Assembly: GCA_963756605.1 (NCBI GenBank)
Contig: CAVWOT010000015.1
Span: forward strand, 124,001-188,000
DNA from: Bog-159 sp963756605
GTDB lineage: Bacteria; Acidobacteriota; Terriglobia; Bryobacterales; Bryobacteraceae
DNA: 64,000 nucleotides
Reading direction: 5' to 3'
Position numbers and translations under genes: made by a program. Below the pieces are notes generated by a model. It did no database searches. It was not told the origin of the DNA and saw only the letters and a program-made list of their open reading frames with translations. Each line of letters starts with the position of its first letter. The first letter of the stretch is position 1. Below are positions 8,433 through 17,411 of the stretch, piece after piece.

Positions 8433-10946
8433 CTAAGCCACAGCCGGCCGCAAATCCGCTTTCTTCGTGGTGATGGTCACGCGCGTGGCAGGCAGCTTCG
8501 GCGGCGGCCAGTCCGCGGTGAACGCTTCGACGGTGATCGTCCCGGGAGTCCGGCTGGCCTGCACGATCACCTGGGCCAGCCCGTTGAACAGACTGCGGCG
8601 GGGCTCTTTGTCGGACTCCTGGCAGTTGGGGTCACCGTTGCCCACGCCGATCAGCGCGCCTGCACCGGTGACCTTAAAGTCGATCATGTTGTCTGCCGTA
8701 GGAACCGCACGGCCTTCTTTGTCAAGCACCTCGACGCGCAGCACTGCCACGTCTTCACCATCCGCGCTGATTTCGGTGCGGTCGGCGGTTAGCCGGATCG
8801 ACGCGGGCGGGCCGGTGGTCTCGCGTTTTTCGACCACGACGATCTTGCCCTCCTTGGTTCCGCGCGCTTCGAGAGTTCCCGGCGCATAGTTCACTTGCCA
8901 TTCCAGGTGAGTTAGCGGCTGAACCTTTTGCGATCCCTGGCTCTTACCATTGAGGAACAATTCCACCGCATCGAGATTCGAGTGTACCCATACGGAGATT
9001 GGTTCTCCCTCGCGCTGTTCCCAATTCCAGTGTGGAAACAGATGCAGCACCGGCTGTTCGCCCCACCACGCTTTGTAGTAGTAGAAATTGTCCTTGGGGA
9101 AGCCGCACATATCCACAATGCCGAACTGCGAGTTGATGGAGGGCCAGCCGTAGGGCGTGGGTTCGCCGCGGTAATCGAACCCGGTCCAGGCAAAACCTCC
9201 CGCCAGCCATTCGCGCGCGGCGTAGAATTTCCACCACTCCTCGGCGAGTTCGGCCCATGGCGGATGATTCGCGTCATAGGCGCTCACCCAGTTGCGCAGT
9301 TTGTCAGTCGAGTAAATGCCGCGGGTGGCGACGGTGCTGGCGGTCTCGGTGCCGACGCAGGGCTTCTGGGGATGTGCCCTGTGGTATCCGTCGGGCACGT
9401 TCAGGTTGTAGTTGAAGCCCATCACATCCAATGGATCGGAGAAATGCGTCTGAAAGCTGGAGTTCACCGCAGCCGTCGACAGGCGTGTGGGATCGAGCTC
9501 GTGCGCGCGCGCAACCATGTTGGCGACCACGCGCGGGCCCTGTGGACTGCGCTGCAGCACGTCCTCTTCGTTGCCTACAGACCAGATGACGATCGCCGGC
9601 GAATTGCGATAACGTTTCACCATCAGCTCCAGTTGAGCCATGCCTTCCGCATTCGAACTCATCATGCGGGTTTCGCACATCATCAGCATGCCTAGCCGGT
9701 CGCAGGCTTCCACCAGCTCCGGGGTGGGTATGTTGTGCGAAGTGCGCACGGCGTTCGAGCCCATCTCCTTCAGCACCGCGATGCGATAGTCCTGCAGCCG
9801 GTCAGGAAGAGCGGCTCCCACTCCGGCGTGGTCCTGGTGATTGCAGGTGCCTTTCAACTTGACGGACTTGCCGTTGAGGAAAAATCCCTTGTCGGCGTCG
9901 AAGACGGCGCTGCGCACGCCGAACCGCACCCGTTCCGCGTCGCGCGGTTTACCGTCGGACTCAACGGCGACAACGGCGGAGTACAGGTTTGGCGACTGGG
10001 GCGACCAGAGCGCCGGGGCCGGCAGGTTCGTGTTGGCCGTGAACGCGGCTGAGCCATCCGCGGCCACGGACTGACTCGCTGCCTCTACGGTCGCGGCGAT
10101 CTTTCCGGCCGGATCGAAAATCTGCCAGCGGACGCGACAAGTCTCCGCCTGACGGCTTTCGTTCTGCACCACGGCGCCCAGGCTCAAGGTGGCCGCGTCG
10201 CCCTGCAGTGCGGGCCGTACATAGCTTTCCCACTGGCCCAGGTGCAGCGCGTCGGTCTTGAACAGCCAGACGTGCCGGTAGATGCCGGCGCCTTCATAGA
10301 ACCAGCCATCGCCGAAGCTGGCGTCCATGCGCACGACCAGGCAGTTCTGGGCGCCGTAATTCAGAAAATCGGTGAGATCGAACCGGAAGGGGGCGTAGCC
10401 GTTTTCGTTGCGCCCGATGAAATAGCCGTTCAGGAAGACCAGTGCGCTGCGGAATGCGCCGTCGAATTGAACCACCACGCGCCGTCCGGAGTCTTCTTTG
10501 GGGATATCGAAGGTGCGGCGATACCAGCCCACGCTGGTCTCGGGATAGCGGCGGCCGAGGGGCTTGTAGCCGTGCGATTGAAGATCCTCGTCGTGCACGA
10601 AGGGCAACTCCACCGCCCAATCGTGGGGCAGATTCAAGCTGCGCCATTTGGAATCGTCGAATCTTGCGCGCGCAAAACCAAACCCGCCCGATTTGGCAAA
10701 ATCTCCCTGGTCCTTGCCGAATCCCAGATCGCGCGCCGGGTCGGTGGCATGTCCCTGATAAAATTTCCACTCAAAATCGAACAGCAACTGCGCGCGCGGA
10801 GGCATGGCGCCCAAGGCCTCCGCCGACGCTGCGGCAGGAAACGCCGTAAGCCGTGAGCGGTTGCGGGCGGCAGCTTCGGCCACCAGCGTTGAAGTGGTCA
10901 GCGTGAGACCGGAGCGAAGCAGGTCACGACGAGTCAGGCGAGCCAT
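8433..10946 (-). CDS. Glycoside hydrolase family 2 (beta-galactosidase-like), Tat-exported
   Basis: 837 residues. The N-terminus has a twin-arginine signal (LTRRDLLRSG) and a hydrophobic stretch, so the protein should be folded before export. The order is a GH2 sugar-binding beta domain with LPHDWAVELPF near residue 105, an Ig-like domain, and a TIM barrel with the acid/base glutamate in VIWSVGNEEDV (about 460) and the nucleophile in CVGTETAST (about 533). C-terminal beta domains typical of secreted bacterial beta-galactosidases follow, with DGEDVAVLRVEVLDKEGR near residue 735. The start is ATG 10946. It is paired with the downstream epimerase gene and lies in a carbohydrate-processing neighbourhood. 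Substrate specificity (galactoside, glucuronide or other) cannot be read from sequence. Confidence 0.92.
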   Translation of the reverse strand: MARLTRRDLLRSGLTLTTSTLVAEAAARNRSRLTAFPAAASAEALGAMPPRAQLLFDFEWKFYQGHATDPARDLGFGKDQGDFAKSGGFGFARARFDDSKWRSLNLPHDWAVELPFVHDEDLQSHGYKPLGRRYPETSVGWYRRTFDIPKEDSGRRVVVQFDGAFRSALVFLNGYFIGRNENGYAPFRFDLTDFLNYGAQNCLVVRMDASFGDGWFYEGAGIYRHVWLFKTDALHLGQWESYVRPALQGDAATLSLGAVVQNESRQAETCRVRWQIFDPAGKIAATVEAASQSVAADGSAAFTANTNLPAPALWSPQSPNLYSAVVAVESDGKPRDAERVRFGVRSAVFDADKGFFLNGKSVKLKGTCNHQDHAGVGAALPDRLQDYRIAVLKEMGSNAVRTSHNIPTPELVEACDRLGMLMMCETRMMSSNAEGMAQLELMVKRYRNSPAIVIWSVGNEEDVLQRSPQGPRVVANMVARAHELDPTRLSTAAVNSSFQTHFSDPLDVMGFNYNLNVPDGYHRAHPQKPCVGTETASTVATRGIYSTDKLRNWVSAYDANHPPWAELAEEWWKFYAAREWLAGGFAWTGFDYRGEPTPYGWPSINSQFGIVDMCGFPKDNFYYYKAWWGEQPVLHLFPHWNWEQREGEPISVWVHSNLDAVELFLNGKSQGSQKVQPLTHLEWQVNYAPGTLEARGTKEGKIVVVEKRETTGPPASIRLTADRTEISADGEDVAVLRVEVLDKEGRAVPTADNMIDFKVTGAGALIGVGNGDPNCQESDKEPRRSLFNGLAQVIVQASRTPGTITVEAFTADWPPPKLPATRVTITTKKADLRPAVA

Positions 10947-11031
10947 TCTGTGCCTTTACGAACGAAATTGAAAGCGTATCTTAGCGCAGGGCTATTCCAA
11001 CATGCAGCAGAGTTGGAGGCACTCTCACTTC

Positions 11032-12510
11032 CTATTTCGCCCCGGCTTTCGTGCTGAACCAGACGGCATTGGGCGAATCGCTGCGCGCTGCCGCGATGTC
11101 GGGCCAGCCGTCGCCGTCCAGGTCCCCGACGGCGACACCGTACACCGCGCCTTTGCCATCGCCCCAGGGGATCTCCAGAAAATTGGTACCCGTTCCATCG
11201 TTGAAAAACACCGAACCCGGCGCGCCCATATTTCCCACGACGATATCCGGCTTTCCGTCGCGATTCATATCCCCGATCGCAACCGAGTATGGCACCCGCT
11301 GTTTGCCAACCAGCATGATCGGGTCGCTGAAGTCCCGCTTTCCGCGGTTGAGGTAAACGAAAAGGCCCTGCCGTTCGTCCCCTACCACGATATCGGCGCG
11401 TCCGTCGCCGTTCAGATCGCCGGCGGCGGCGGCGCGCGCAGCCGAATCGTGCGGACCGACTGGTGTCTCTTGCGAAAAACGTCCGTGGCCGTCATTCCAG
11501 AAGATCAGGCTCTGACCGCCGTCACGGTGCGGAACAAACAGGTCAACAGCACCGTCTCCATCAAAATCCGCCGCGACGATGATGGTCGCCGATTCCGTGC
11601 CGGCCAGGGCAGTGCACGACGGGAATTGTCCCTTACCGTCGTTCAAACAAACGAAACTCGACTGGGGGTGTTTTGGCGGATCGCCGCGATTGGCCGCGAT
11701 GATATCCGGATATCCGTCGCCGTTCAGATCGGCGAGAGTTACGTAGCGGGTCGGCCACTGCGGATCGCCGAACGTACCCGAGACGTGGAAGTTGCCTTTG
11801 CCGTCGTTCAGATAAATCAACTTGCGATCCGGTTGGTCGTTGCTGATCACCACGTCCAGATAGCCGTCGTGATTGACATCGGCCAAGGCGGCGGAATAGG
11901 TGCGATCGGGAATAGTTCCCAGGTCGTGAGCCGTGAAGTGACCCTTTCCATCGTTCAGCAGCACGCGGTCGAGTAGCGGCCAGTGCCGCCCTTTTCCCAG
12001 AACCAGATCGGGATATCCATCGCCGTTCAGATCGCCGATACTGACACTGGCCGAGGTTTCCGCTTTCTCTTCGAGCACCAACATGCGGTCAAACGAGCGC
12101 GGCGAAATCGCGGCCAGACGGTGGTCCAGGCGCGCCGCCGCCGTTTTCAAGATCGCATGGATGTCGCTCAGTGTGATGGTGGGATCGTTGTTGTATCCCA
12201 TCAGGCGGTGCTCATATTTGTCGCCTACTTTGTCTTCGATCACCTGGCGCACTTCTTCCATCGCCGTGGTCCGATGCGAGGATTCGCCCATCACTTCCTC
12301 GGTTGCCTGGCGCAGCGCGCAATACAAACTGACCTTTGCCGCATGCGGCGGACACTCGCGGGTATCGGCGCGGTTCCAGTGCGATTCGTTGACCAGCAGT
12401 TCGGCGGCGCGGTTTAGAATTCGAGTGTTGACCGATTCCGCCACAGCGCCTGGTGCGGACAGCAGGAGCGGTGCAAAAGTCAAGATCGCGGCACAACCTG
12501 AACGCAGCAT
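11032..12510 (-). CDS. Secreted FG-GAP/VCBS repeat protein with DUF6197-like N-terminus
   Basis: 492 residues. ATG 12510 has AGGAG four bases upstream and opens a signal peptide (MLRSGCAAILTFAPLLLSAP). Residues about 30-135 resemble DUF6197 (NRAAELLVNESHWNR, then YCALRQATEEV and MGYNNDPTITLSDIHAIL). The rest is at least six FG-GAP repeats with DLNGDGYPD/DVNHDGYLD calcium loops, expected to form an integrin-like beta-propeller. A longer frame to 12561 is not needed. It is divergent from the GH39 gene across about 50 bases, which may hold shared promoters. Such proteins are extracellular; the ligand is unknown. Confidence 0.85.
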   Translation of the reverse strand: MLRSGCAAILTFAPLLLSAPGAVAESVNTRILNRAAELLVNESHWNRADTRECPPHAAKVSLYCALRQATEEVMGESSHRTTAMEEVRQVIEDKVGDKYEHRLMGYNNDPTITLSDIHAILKTAAARLDHRLAAISPRSFDRMLVLEEKAETSASVSIGDLNGDGYPDLVLGKGRHWPLLDRVLLNDGKGHFTAHDLGTIPDRTYSAALADVNHDGYLDVVISNDQPDRKLIYLNDGKGNFHVSGTFGDPQWPTRYVTLADLNGDGYPDIIAANRGDPPKHPQSSFVCLNDGKGQFPSCTALAGTESATIIVAADFDGDGAVDLFVPHRDGGQSLIFWNDGHGRFSQETPVGPHDSAARAAAAGDLNGDGRADIVVGDERQGLFVYLNRGKRDFSDPIMLVGKQRVPYSVAIGDMNRDGKPDIVVGNMGAPGSVFFNDGTGTNFLEIPWGDGKGAVYGVAVGDLDGDGWPDIAAARSDSPNAVWFSTKAGAK

Positions 12511-12561
12511 GTCGCTCCTTTCGGCGATTCCTTGTATCATCCATTCTATGGCCATGGCCAC

Positions 12562-14229
12562 ATGCGACTGATTTCTTTTCTACTGCTGGTCGTTCCCGGG
12601 CTGGCGCAAAACATCGTGACGATCCGCGTCAACGCGGCCGAAGCGGTGGGCCCATTCAAACCAATCTACGCCTATTTCGGCTACGACGAGGCGAACTACA
12701 CCTACATGCAGAACGGCCGCAAACTCATGGATGAGTTAGCCGCGATGAGCGGCGCGCCGGTATACATTCGCACCCACTTTATGCTGGCCACTGGAGACGG
12801 AACGCCGGGCCTAAAGTGGGGTTCCACGAATGCCTACACGGAAGACGCGTCGGGAAGGCCTGTATACGACTGGACAATTACGGACCGCATCTTCGACACG
12901 TACGTGCAGGCGGGCGCGAAGCCGTTCGTCGAGATCGGCTTCATGCCGCAGGCGCTCTCGTCGCAGCCCGAGCCGTATCACCCCACCTGGATTCCCGGCG
13001 CTGAAAACCGGGATTACTCCATCGGATGGTCTTACCCGCCCAACGACTACCACAAGTGGGGAGAGTTAGTTTACCAATGGGTGCGCCACAGCGTGGAAAA
13101 GTACGGCAAGGACCAGGTGGCTTCCTGGTATTGGGAAGTCTGGAACGAACCTGATATCTCATACTGGCACGGAACTCCAGAAGAATACGACAAGCTGTAC
13201 GACTACGCGGCTGCGGCCGTGAAGCGCGCGCTTCCATCCGCAAGAGTTGGCGGACCGGCTACCACGGGTCCGTCGGGCGCGAAGGCAGCGGCGTTCCTGC
13301 GGCAATTCCTGGAGCACTGCGACCGCGGTAGCAATGCCGTTACGGGGGGAACGGGCGCTCCCTTGGACTTCATCACTTATCACGCCAAAGGCCGCCCTAC
13401 CGTGGTGGATGGTCATGTTCGCATGGGTATCGCCAAGCAAGCCGATGACGTGGACCAGGGATATGTCATCGTCCGCGCCTTCCCAAAGTTCGAGAGCGTG
13501 CCCATTGTTTTGAGCGAGTCTGATCCCGAGGGCTGCGCGGCGTGCCCGGCGCGCGTCTATCCGCAAAACGCCTACCGCAATGGGACACTGTACGCCTCTT
13601 ATACCGCGGCGATGATGAAGAACGTTTTCGAACTGGCGGACCGCCGCCGGACCAATATCCAGGGAATGTTGACCTGGGCCTTCGAGTTCGAGGATCAACC
13701 GTACTTCGCCGGCTTCCGGACGCTTGCGACGAATGGCATCGACAAGCCGGTGCTGAACTTTTTCCGCATGGCCGCAATGATGCGAGGCGATCGTGTGAAG
13801 ACAGAAAGCAGTGGCCGCACACCGCTCGACAGAATACTCGCCGAAGGCGTCCGCGGCGATCCGGACGTAGACGCCCTCGCGGTACATTCGGACCGGGAGA
13901 TCTCCGTCCTCACGTGGAATTATCATGACGACGATGTTCCGGCGGTGGAGGCTAAGGTGCGCCTGGAGATCGCCGGTGTCCCGGGCTCGGCAACGCGAGT
14001 GCTCGTGCGGCAGTATCGAATCGATGAGAGCCACAGCAATGCCTGGACCGCGTGGAAGGCTATGGGATCTCCGCAGCACCCTACGCCTGAGCAATACGCC
14101 GGCCTCGAAGCGGCTGGGCAGTTACAGCTCGCCGGCTCTCCGCGATTTGTAGATGTGCGCGGCGGAGCGACGCAAATGGAGTTTTCGCTTCCGCGCCAGG
14201 CAGTCTCTTTGCATGAACTGAGCTGGTAG
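12562..14229 (+). CDS. Secreted glycoside hydrolase family 39 (beta-xylosidase-like)
   Basis: 555 residues. The start MRLISFLLLVVPGLAQ at 12562 gives a compact signal peptide. An open TTG at 12532 would add ten poorly supported residues. The TIM barrel carries the acid/base in WEVWNEPDISYW (about residue 194) and the nucleophile in VLSESDPEGC (about 318), the GH39 arrangement. GH39 enzymes are retaining beta-xylosidases and alpha-L-iduronidases. A beta-sandwich C-terminal region follows. The upstream divergent FG-GAP gene and nearby GH2 suggest plant-polymer degradation outside the cytoplasm. Family is confident; the exact sugar is not. Confidence 0.88.
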   Translation: MRLISFLLLVVPGLAQNIVTIRVNAAEAVGPFKPIYAYFGYDEANYTYMQNGRKLMDELAAMSGAPVYIRTHFMLATGDGTPGLKWGSTNAYTEDASGRPVYDWTITDRIFDTYVQAGAKPFVEIGFMPQALSSQPEPYHPTWIPGAENRDYSIGWSYPPNDYHKWGELVYQWVRHSVEKYGKDQVASWYWEVWNEPDISYWHGTPEEYDKLYDYAAAAVKRALPSARVGGPATTGPSGAKAAAFLRQFLEHCDRGSNAVTGGTGAPLDFITYHAKGRPTVVDGHVRMGIAKQADDVDQGYVIVRAFPKFESVPIVLSESDPEGCAACPARVYPQNAYRNGTLYASYTAAMMKNVFELADRRRTNIQGMLTWAFEFEDQPYFAGFRTLATNGIDKPVLNFFRMAAMMRGDRVKTESSGRTPLDRILAEGVRGDPDVDALAVHSDREISVLTWNYHDDDVPAVEAKVRLEIAGVPGSATRVLVRQYRIDESHSNAWTAWKAMGSPQHPTPEQYAGLEAAGQLQLAGSPRFVDVRGGATQMEFSLPRQAVSLHELSW

Positions 14230-14252
14230 ATGAGACTCGTACGCGGGCGGCG

Positions 14253-14513
14253 CTATTCCGCAATCTTCGCCAGCCTCTTATAGGCCCGGATCGCCGCATT
14301 CTGGAATTCCCACGCCTCTTGTCCGGTTGGCGGCTCGCCCTTCCACACCAGTTGCCAAGCGAACCCTCGCAACAACGGACTGGCAACAACGGTCACCGCC
14401 TGGTCGGCATATTTGGGATATTGTCGGGCGGCTTCGGCGAGGGCCATGCGGTTCAGCTCCGGGTCGATTTCAATCGAGGACATCTGGGTATAATACCGGA
14501 ATCGAGTGGCCAT
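14253..14513 (-). CDS. Small hypothetical protein coupled to the MocR gene
   Basis: 86 residues starting at ATG 14513, which shares a base with the stop of the MocR-like gene (TAATG), so translational coupling is plausible. The sequence (beginning MATRFRYYTQMSSIEIDPEL) is charged, without signal peptide or membrane segment. It has a tryptophan-rich middle (WQLVWKGEPP, then EAWEFQ) and a helical C-terminus. An internal ATG at 14483 is an alternative start. I do not recognise a family. Confidence 0.6.
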   Translation of the reverse strand: MATRFRYYTQMSSIEIDPELNRMALAEAARQYPKYADQAVTVVASPLLRGFAWQLVWKGEPPTGQEAWEFQNAAIRAYKRLAKIAE

Positions 14514-15988
14514 TACTTCACACTATCGAGTGCAATGGCAAGTTCCCGAACCCCCCGACGGATCTCCTTTCCGTCGAATGCCGCAAACCCCAGATGGAGC
14601 CCCTCCGGCGCCACTCGGCCTTGGCTATAACGGTCCAACGGCATAACGTACACATCGCGCTTCGCAGCAGCCGCGGCCGCCGCTTCGCCGTCTATCCCTG
14701 CACGCAGCCATCCGGCGGTCTGCAACCCGGCTTCGACGTTTGAGATTTCGAGTAAACCGCCAAGCCTGGCGCGCGCCTCTTCCAGCAGAATCGAAAGGCG
14801 CTCCGCATAGACCTCGCGCATGCGCCGCACATGGCCTGAAAAGTGGCCATCCGCAAGAAAATCACTGAGCACGAGTTGCTCGATGAGCGACGCGTGACGC
14901 ACAGTCAACGATAGCGCCGCCTCGAAGTGCGGCAGCAAATCGAAAGGAACCACCACATATCCCAACCGCAACGCTGGAAACAGCACCTTGCTAAAGCTGC
15001 CCGCATAAAGAACCAACCCGCCGGCATCCAGCCCCTGGAGTGCCGGAATCGGCCGCCCAGAGTAGCGGTATTCGCTGTCATAGTCGTCTTCGAAAATCAG
15101 CGCGCCCGAATTCCGCGCCCATTCCAGGAGTTTCAGCCGCCGTGCCAGGCTCATGGTGGTTCCTAACGGAAACTGATGCCCGGGCGTGACGTAAACCAGT
15201 CGCACGCCGCGTGCGGGGAGCTGCCGGACCGCGATTCCTTCTTCGTCTATGCGGGCGGCATGGATTTTCGCGCCGGCGGCCTGAAACGCCAGGACTGCGC
15301 CAGGGTAACCGGGGTTCTCGATGCACACGCGATCTCCAGGGTTCAACAGCAACCGGCTGGTCAGATCCAGCGCTTCTTGCACTCCAGAGACGATCACCAC
15401 CTGCTCCGCCACGCACCGTACCCCGCGCGACCGGCACAGGTAATCCGCAACCGCCTGGCGCAGCGGCATGTAGCCCAAGGGGTCGCAACCCATCAATTGA
15501 CGGCGCGAGATCCGGCGCAAGCAGCGGAGTGTGATTCTGGTCCATAGCGCCGTGGGAAACAGATCCAGCGCCGGCAGATTCGCCCGGAAGGCGCGTATCG
15601 GCAGGTTCTCATATCCCCCGAACAGCCTGGCCTGCCTGCCATAATTTGAAACGACAATGTGCCTCTTCGCCTGCGCCGCCGGTTTGGGCGCGTGCCCCGG
15701 CGCAACCTGGAGCAGTTTGTCCGGCAGGACCCTGCTGACAAACGTGCCCGACCCCATACTGCCTTCCGCATAGCCTTCGGAACGGAGCTGCTCGAAGGCA
15801 TTCACCACCGTTCCTCGCGCCAAGCCATACTGGGCGGCGAGGTCGCGCGAGGATGGGAGGCGCACTCCTGCCCGCAAGCGCCCGCACAAAACCTCCTCTC
15901 GTAAGGACGTGTACAACCATCGATACGCAGGCACACCGGGATCCTTTGGTGGAAGAACCAGCTCAAACCGGGTGGTGCGCCTCGCCAT
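14513..15988 (-). CDS. MocR/PdxR-type GntR regulator with aminotransferase domain
   Basis: 491 residues. An N-terminal GntR winged helix (YTSLREEVLCGRLRAGVRLP, then SSRDLAAQYGLARGTVVNAF) is fused to a fold-type I aminotransferase domain. The PLP lysine lies in YAGSFSKVLFPALRLGYV (about residue 325), and DDYDSEYRYSGRPIPALQ is a MocR hallmark. MocR proteins bind PLP and often control vitamin B6 or amino-acid genes transcribed divergently from them. The divergent cupin-DoxX operon starts 84 bases away, and a perfect inverted repeat lies between them (16016-16039). The start is ATG 15988; no strong ribosome site is seen. Confidence 0.93.
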   Translation of the reverse strand: MARRTTRFELVLPPKDPGVPAYRWLYTSLREEVLCGRLRAGVRLPSSRDLAAQYGLARGTVVNAFEQLRSEGYAEGSMGSGTFVSRVLPDKLLQVAPGHAPKPAAQAKRHIVVSNYGRQARLFGGYENLPIRAFRANLPALDLFPTALWTRITLRCLRRISRRQLMGCDPLGYMPLRQAVADYLCRSRGVRCVAEQVVIVSGVQEALDLTSRLLLNPGDRVCIENPGYPGAVLAFQAAGAKIHAARIDEEGIAVRQLPARGVRLVYVTPGHQFPLGTTMSLARRLKLLEWARNSGALIFEDDYDSEYRYSGRPIPALQGLDAGGLVLYAGSFSKVLFPALRLGYVVVPFDLLPHFEAALSLTVRHASLIEQLVLSDFLADGHFSGHVRRMREVYAERLSILLEEARARLGGLLEISNVEAGLQTAGWLRAGIDGEAAAAAAAKRDVYVMPLDRYSQGRVAPEGLHLGFAAFDGKEIRRGVRELAIALDSVK

Positions 15989-16015
15989 GAAAGTGGTACA
16001 TACAATCTAACAAAG

Positions 16016-16039
16016 AGTGGACCTTCCGATTGGTCCACT
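16016..16039. promoter_or_regulatory. Inverted repeat AGTGGACC-N8-GGTCCACT, probable MocR operator
   Basis: A perfect 8+8 inverted repeat with an 8-base spacer in the intergenic region between the MocR gene and the cupin operon. A TATAGT -10-like box for the plus strand lies at 16047-16052, just beyond the right arm. Its location, not a known consensus, suggests that the neighbouring MocR protein binds here. Confidence 0.65.
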
Positions 16040-16071
16040 GTACGTTTATAGTGAACCTGTGGAGGTGAACA

Positions 16072-16521
16072 ATGAGCTCGACCAGAAGGCGGATTACTTT
16101 CGCGGCGGCGATTCTTTCGATCAGCTTAACGGCGGCGCATTTCGGATGGAGCCAGGCGAAAGATCGCGCACGAGTGGTGGTTTCCAAATCGCTGCCCAAA
16201 CTGGATGGCGATCATCTGAAGGCGGTTTTGGTGGAGGTTCGGTACGGCCCGGGCGAGGCGTCCGCGCCGCACAGCCATCCTTGCGCGGTGCTTGGCTATG
16301 TTGTCGAAGGATTGCTCCGGACACAAGTGGAGGGCGAACCGGAGGCCGTCTACAAAGAGGGCGAGAGCTTCTACGAAGCGCCGAACGGCGTGCATCTCGT
16401 CTCAGCCAACGCCAGTTCCACGAAGCCGGCGAAGTTCGTCGCGTATCTGATCTGCGACCACGAGTCCCCGCTCAGCGTGGACGCAACGAAGGGCGTGCCA
16501 ACGAAGGGGGCGTCGCGATGA
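16072..16521 (+). CDS. Secreted cupin-domain protein
   Basis: 149 residues with a probable signal peptide (through about FGWSQA). A single conserved beta-barrel cupin has its metal-binding motif in APHSHPCAVLGYVVEG (about residue 64) and a second motif around ESFYEAPNGVHLVSAN, giving the usual two His plus further ligands. The start ATG 16072 has a strong GGAGGTGAAC site. It is the first gene of a four-gene operon (cupin, DoxX, NTF2-like, EamA) divergent from a MocR regulator. Small cupins of this type may be detoxifying dioxygenases or sensors; the exact role is unknown. Confidence 0.85.
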   Translation: MSSTRRRITFAAAILSISLTAAHFGWSQAKDRARVVVSKSLPKLDGDHLKAVLVEVRYGPGEASAPHSHPCAVLGYVVEGLLRTQVEGEPEAVYKEGESFYEAPNGVHLVSANASSTKPAKFVAYLICDHESPLSVDATKGVPTKGASR

Positions 16522-16937
16522 GCCCGCACCTTCCGGCTGCACGGGCGGGAGTTCTCTATGCGCGGCTTGCCCTTGGCGCGGCGTTTCTTTCCGCGGTGTC
16601 TTCGCGTTTCGGATTATGGGACAGGAGCGTCGACCTGAAGCACTTCGCTGGTTTCCTGCAGTATACGGCAGAGGTGAATTCGTTCCTGCCAAGGTCCGTA
16701 ATTCCGTACCTGGCATGGGCTGCCACTGTTGCCGAGACCTCCTGCGGCATCCTGCTGATCGTGGGATGGTGGCCGCGGTGGGTTTCGCTTGCCAGCGCCA
16801 TTCTGCTCGCAATTTTTGGAACCGCCATGGCGATTTCGTTCGGCCTCAAGTCGCCGATGGACTACTCGGTCTTCTCCGCGTCGGGCGCGGCCGTGTTGCT
16901 GGCACTCGACGCTTCCGGCAAAACCCCGATTAAGTGA
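16518..16937 (+). CDS. DoxX family membrane protein
   Basis: 139 residues with four membrane helices. The N-terminal GVLYARLALGAAFLSAVSSR and the later TAEVNSFLP and AETSCGILLIVGWWPRWVSL segments fit the DoxX/DoxD-like family, often linked to redox or thiosulfate metabolism. ATG 16518 overlaps the cupin stop (ATGA). The longer open frame upstream is antiparallel to the cupin codons and has no support. Cupin plus DoxX pairs are common in bacteria. Confidence 0.85.
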   Translation: MSPHLPAARAGVLYARLALGAAFLSAVSSRFGLWDRSVDLKHFAGFLQYTAEVNSFLPRSVIPYLAWAATVAETSCGILLIVGWWPRWVSLASAILLAIFGTAMAISFGLKSPMDYSVFSASGAAVLLALDASGKTPIK

Positions 16938-17411
16938 ATGAGGACGGCCAATATGACATCGAAGCGGAATATCATCGTCATGCTCGCGGCATTGACCGCG
17001 ACTATGAGCGCTGCACAATTACCGGCCCGGGAACCGGATGACCGGCACTTGCTGGCGGTCAGGGAAACTGTATGGCGCGCCTGGTTTGCGGGCGAGACCG
17101 AAACGGTCGCGGAATTAGTCCCCCCCGAGACACTGGTGATCGGCGCGGGAGAGAAGAAATGGAAGAACCAGGCCGATGTGCTGCGCACGTCGTCTGAATT
17201 CCATGCCAAGGGCGGAAAGCTGATCCGGCTCGAATTTCCCCGCACCGAAGTGCAGCACTTCGGCGATGTCGCCATCGTTTGGAGCCAATATGTTTTGGAA
17301 ACCGATGTGGGTGGCAAGCGCTCGCAAAGCGAGGGCCGGGTGACGGAGATTTTTGTTTGGCAGCATGGCCGGTGGACGAATCCAGGCTGGCATACGGACG
17401 AGGAACAATGA
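16938..17411 (+). CDS. SnoaL/NTF2-like (DUF4440-type) exported protein
   Basis: 157 residues. The N-terminal hydrophobic stretch (NIIVMLAALTATMSAAQLPA) looks like a signal peptide. The rest has an NTF2-like cone fold pattern: a helix in LLAVRETVWRAWFAGETETV, VADL-like ELVPPETLVIG and strands ending in VTEIFVWQHGRWTNPGWHTD. ATG 16938 directly follows the DoxX stop; ATG 16953 with GAGG upstream is an alternative. The stop overlaps the next gene (ATGA). Such proteins bind or turn over small ligands; no specific function is assigned. Confidence 0.78.
   Translation: MRTANMTSKRNIIVMLAALTATMSAAQLPAREPDDRHLLAVRETVWRAWFAGETETVAELVPPETLVIGAGEKKWKNQADVLRTSSEFHAKGGKLIRLEFPRTEVQHFGDVAIVWSQYVLETDVGGKRSQSEGRVTEIFVWQHGRWTNPGWHTDEEQ

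Noticed and set aside
13159..14094. 311-residue open frame on the minus strand
   Set aside because: It lies entirely within the GH39 gene on the opposite strand and has no recognisable domain.
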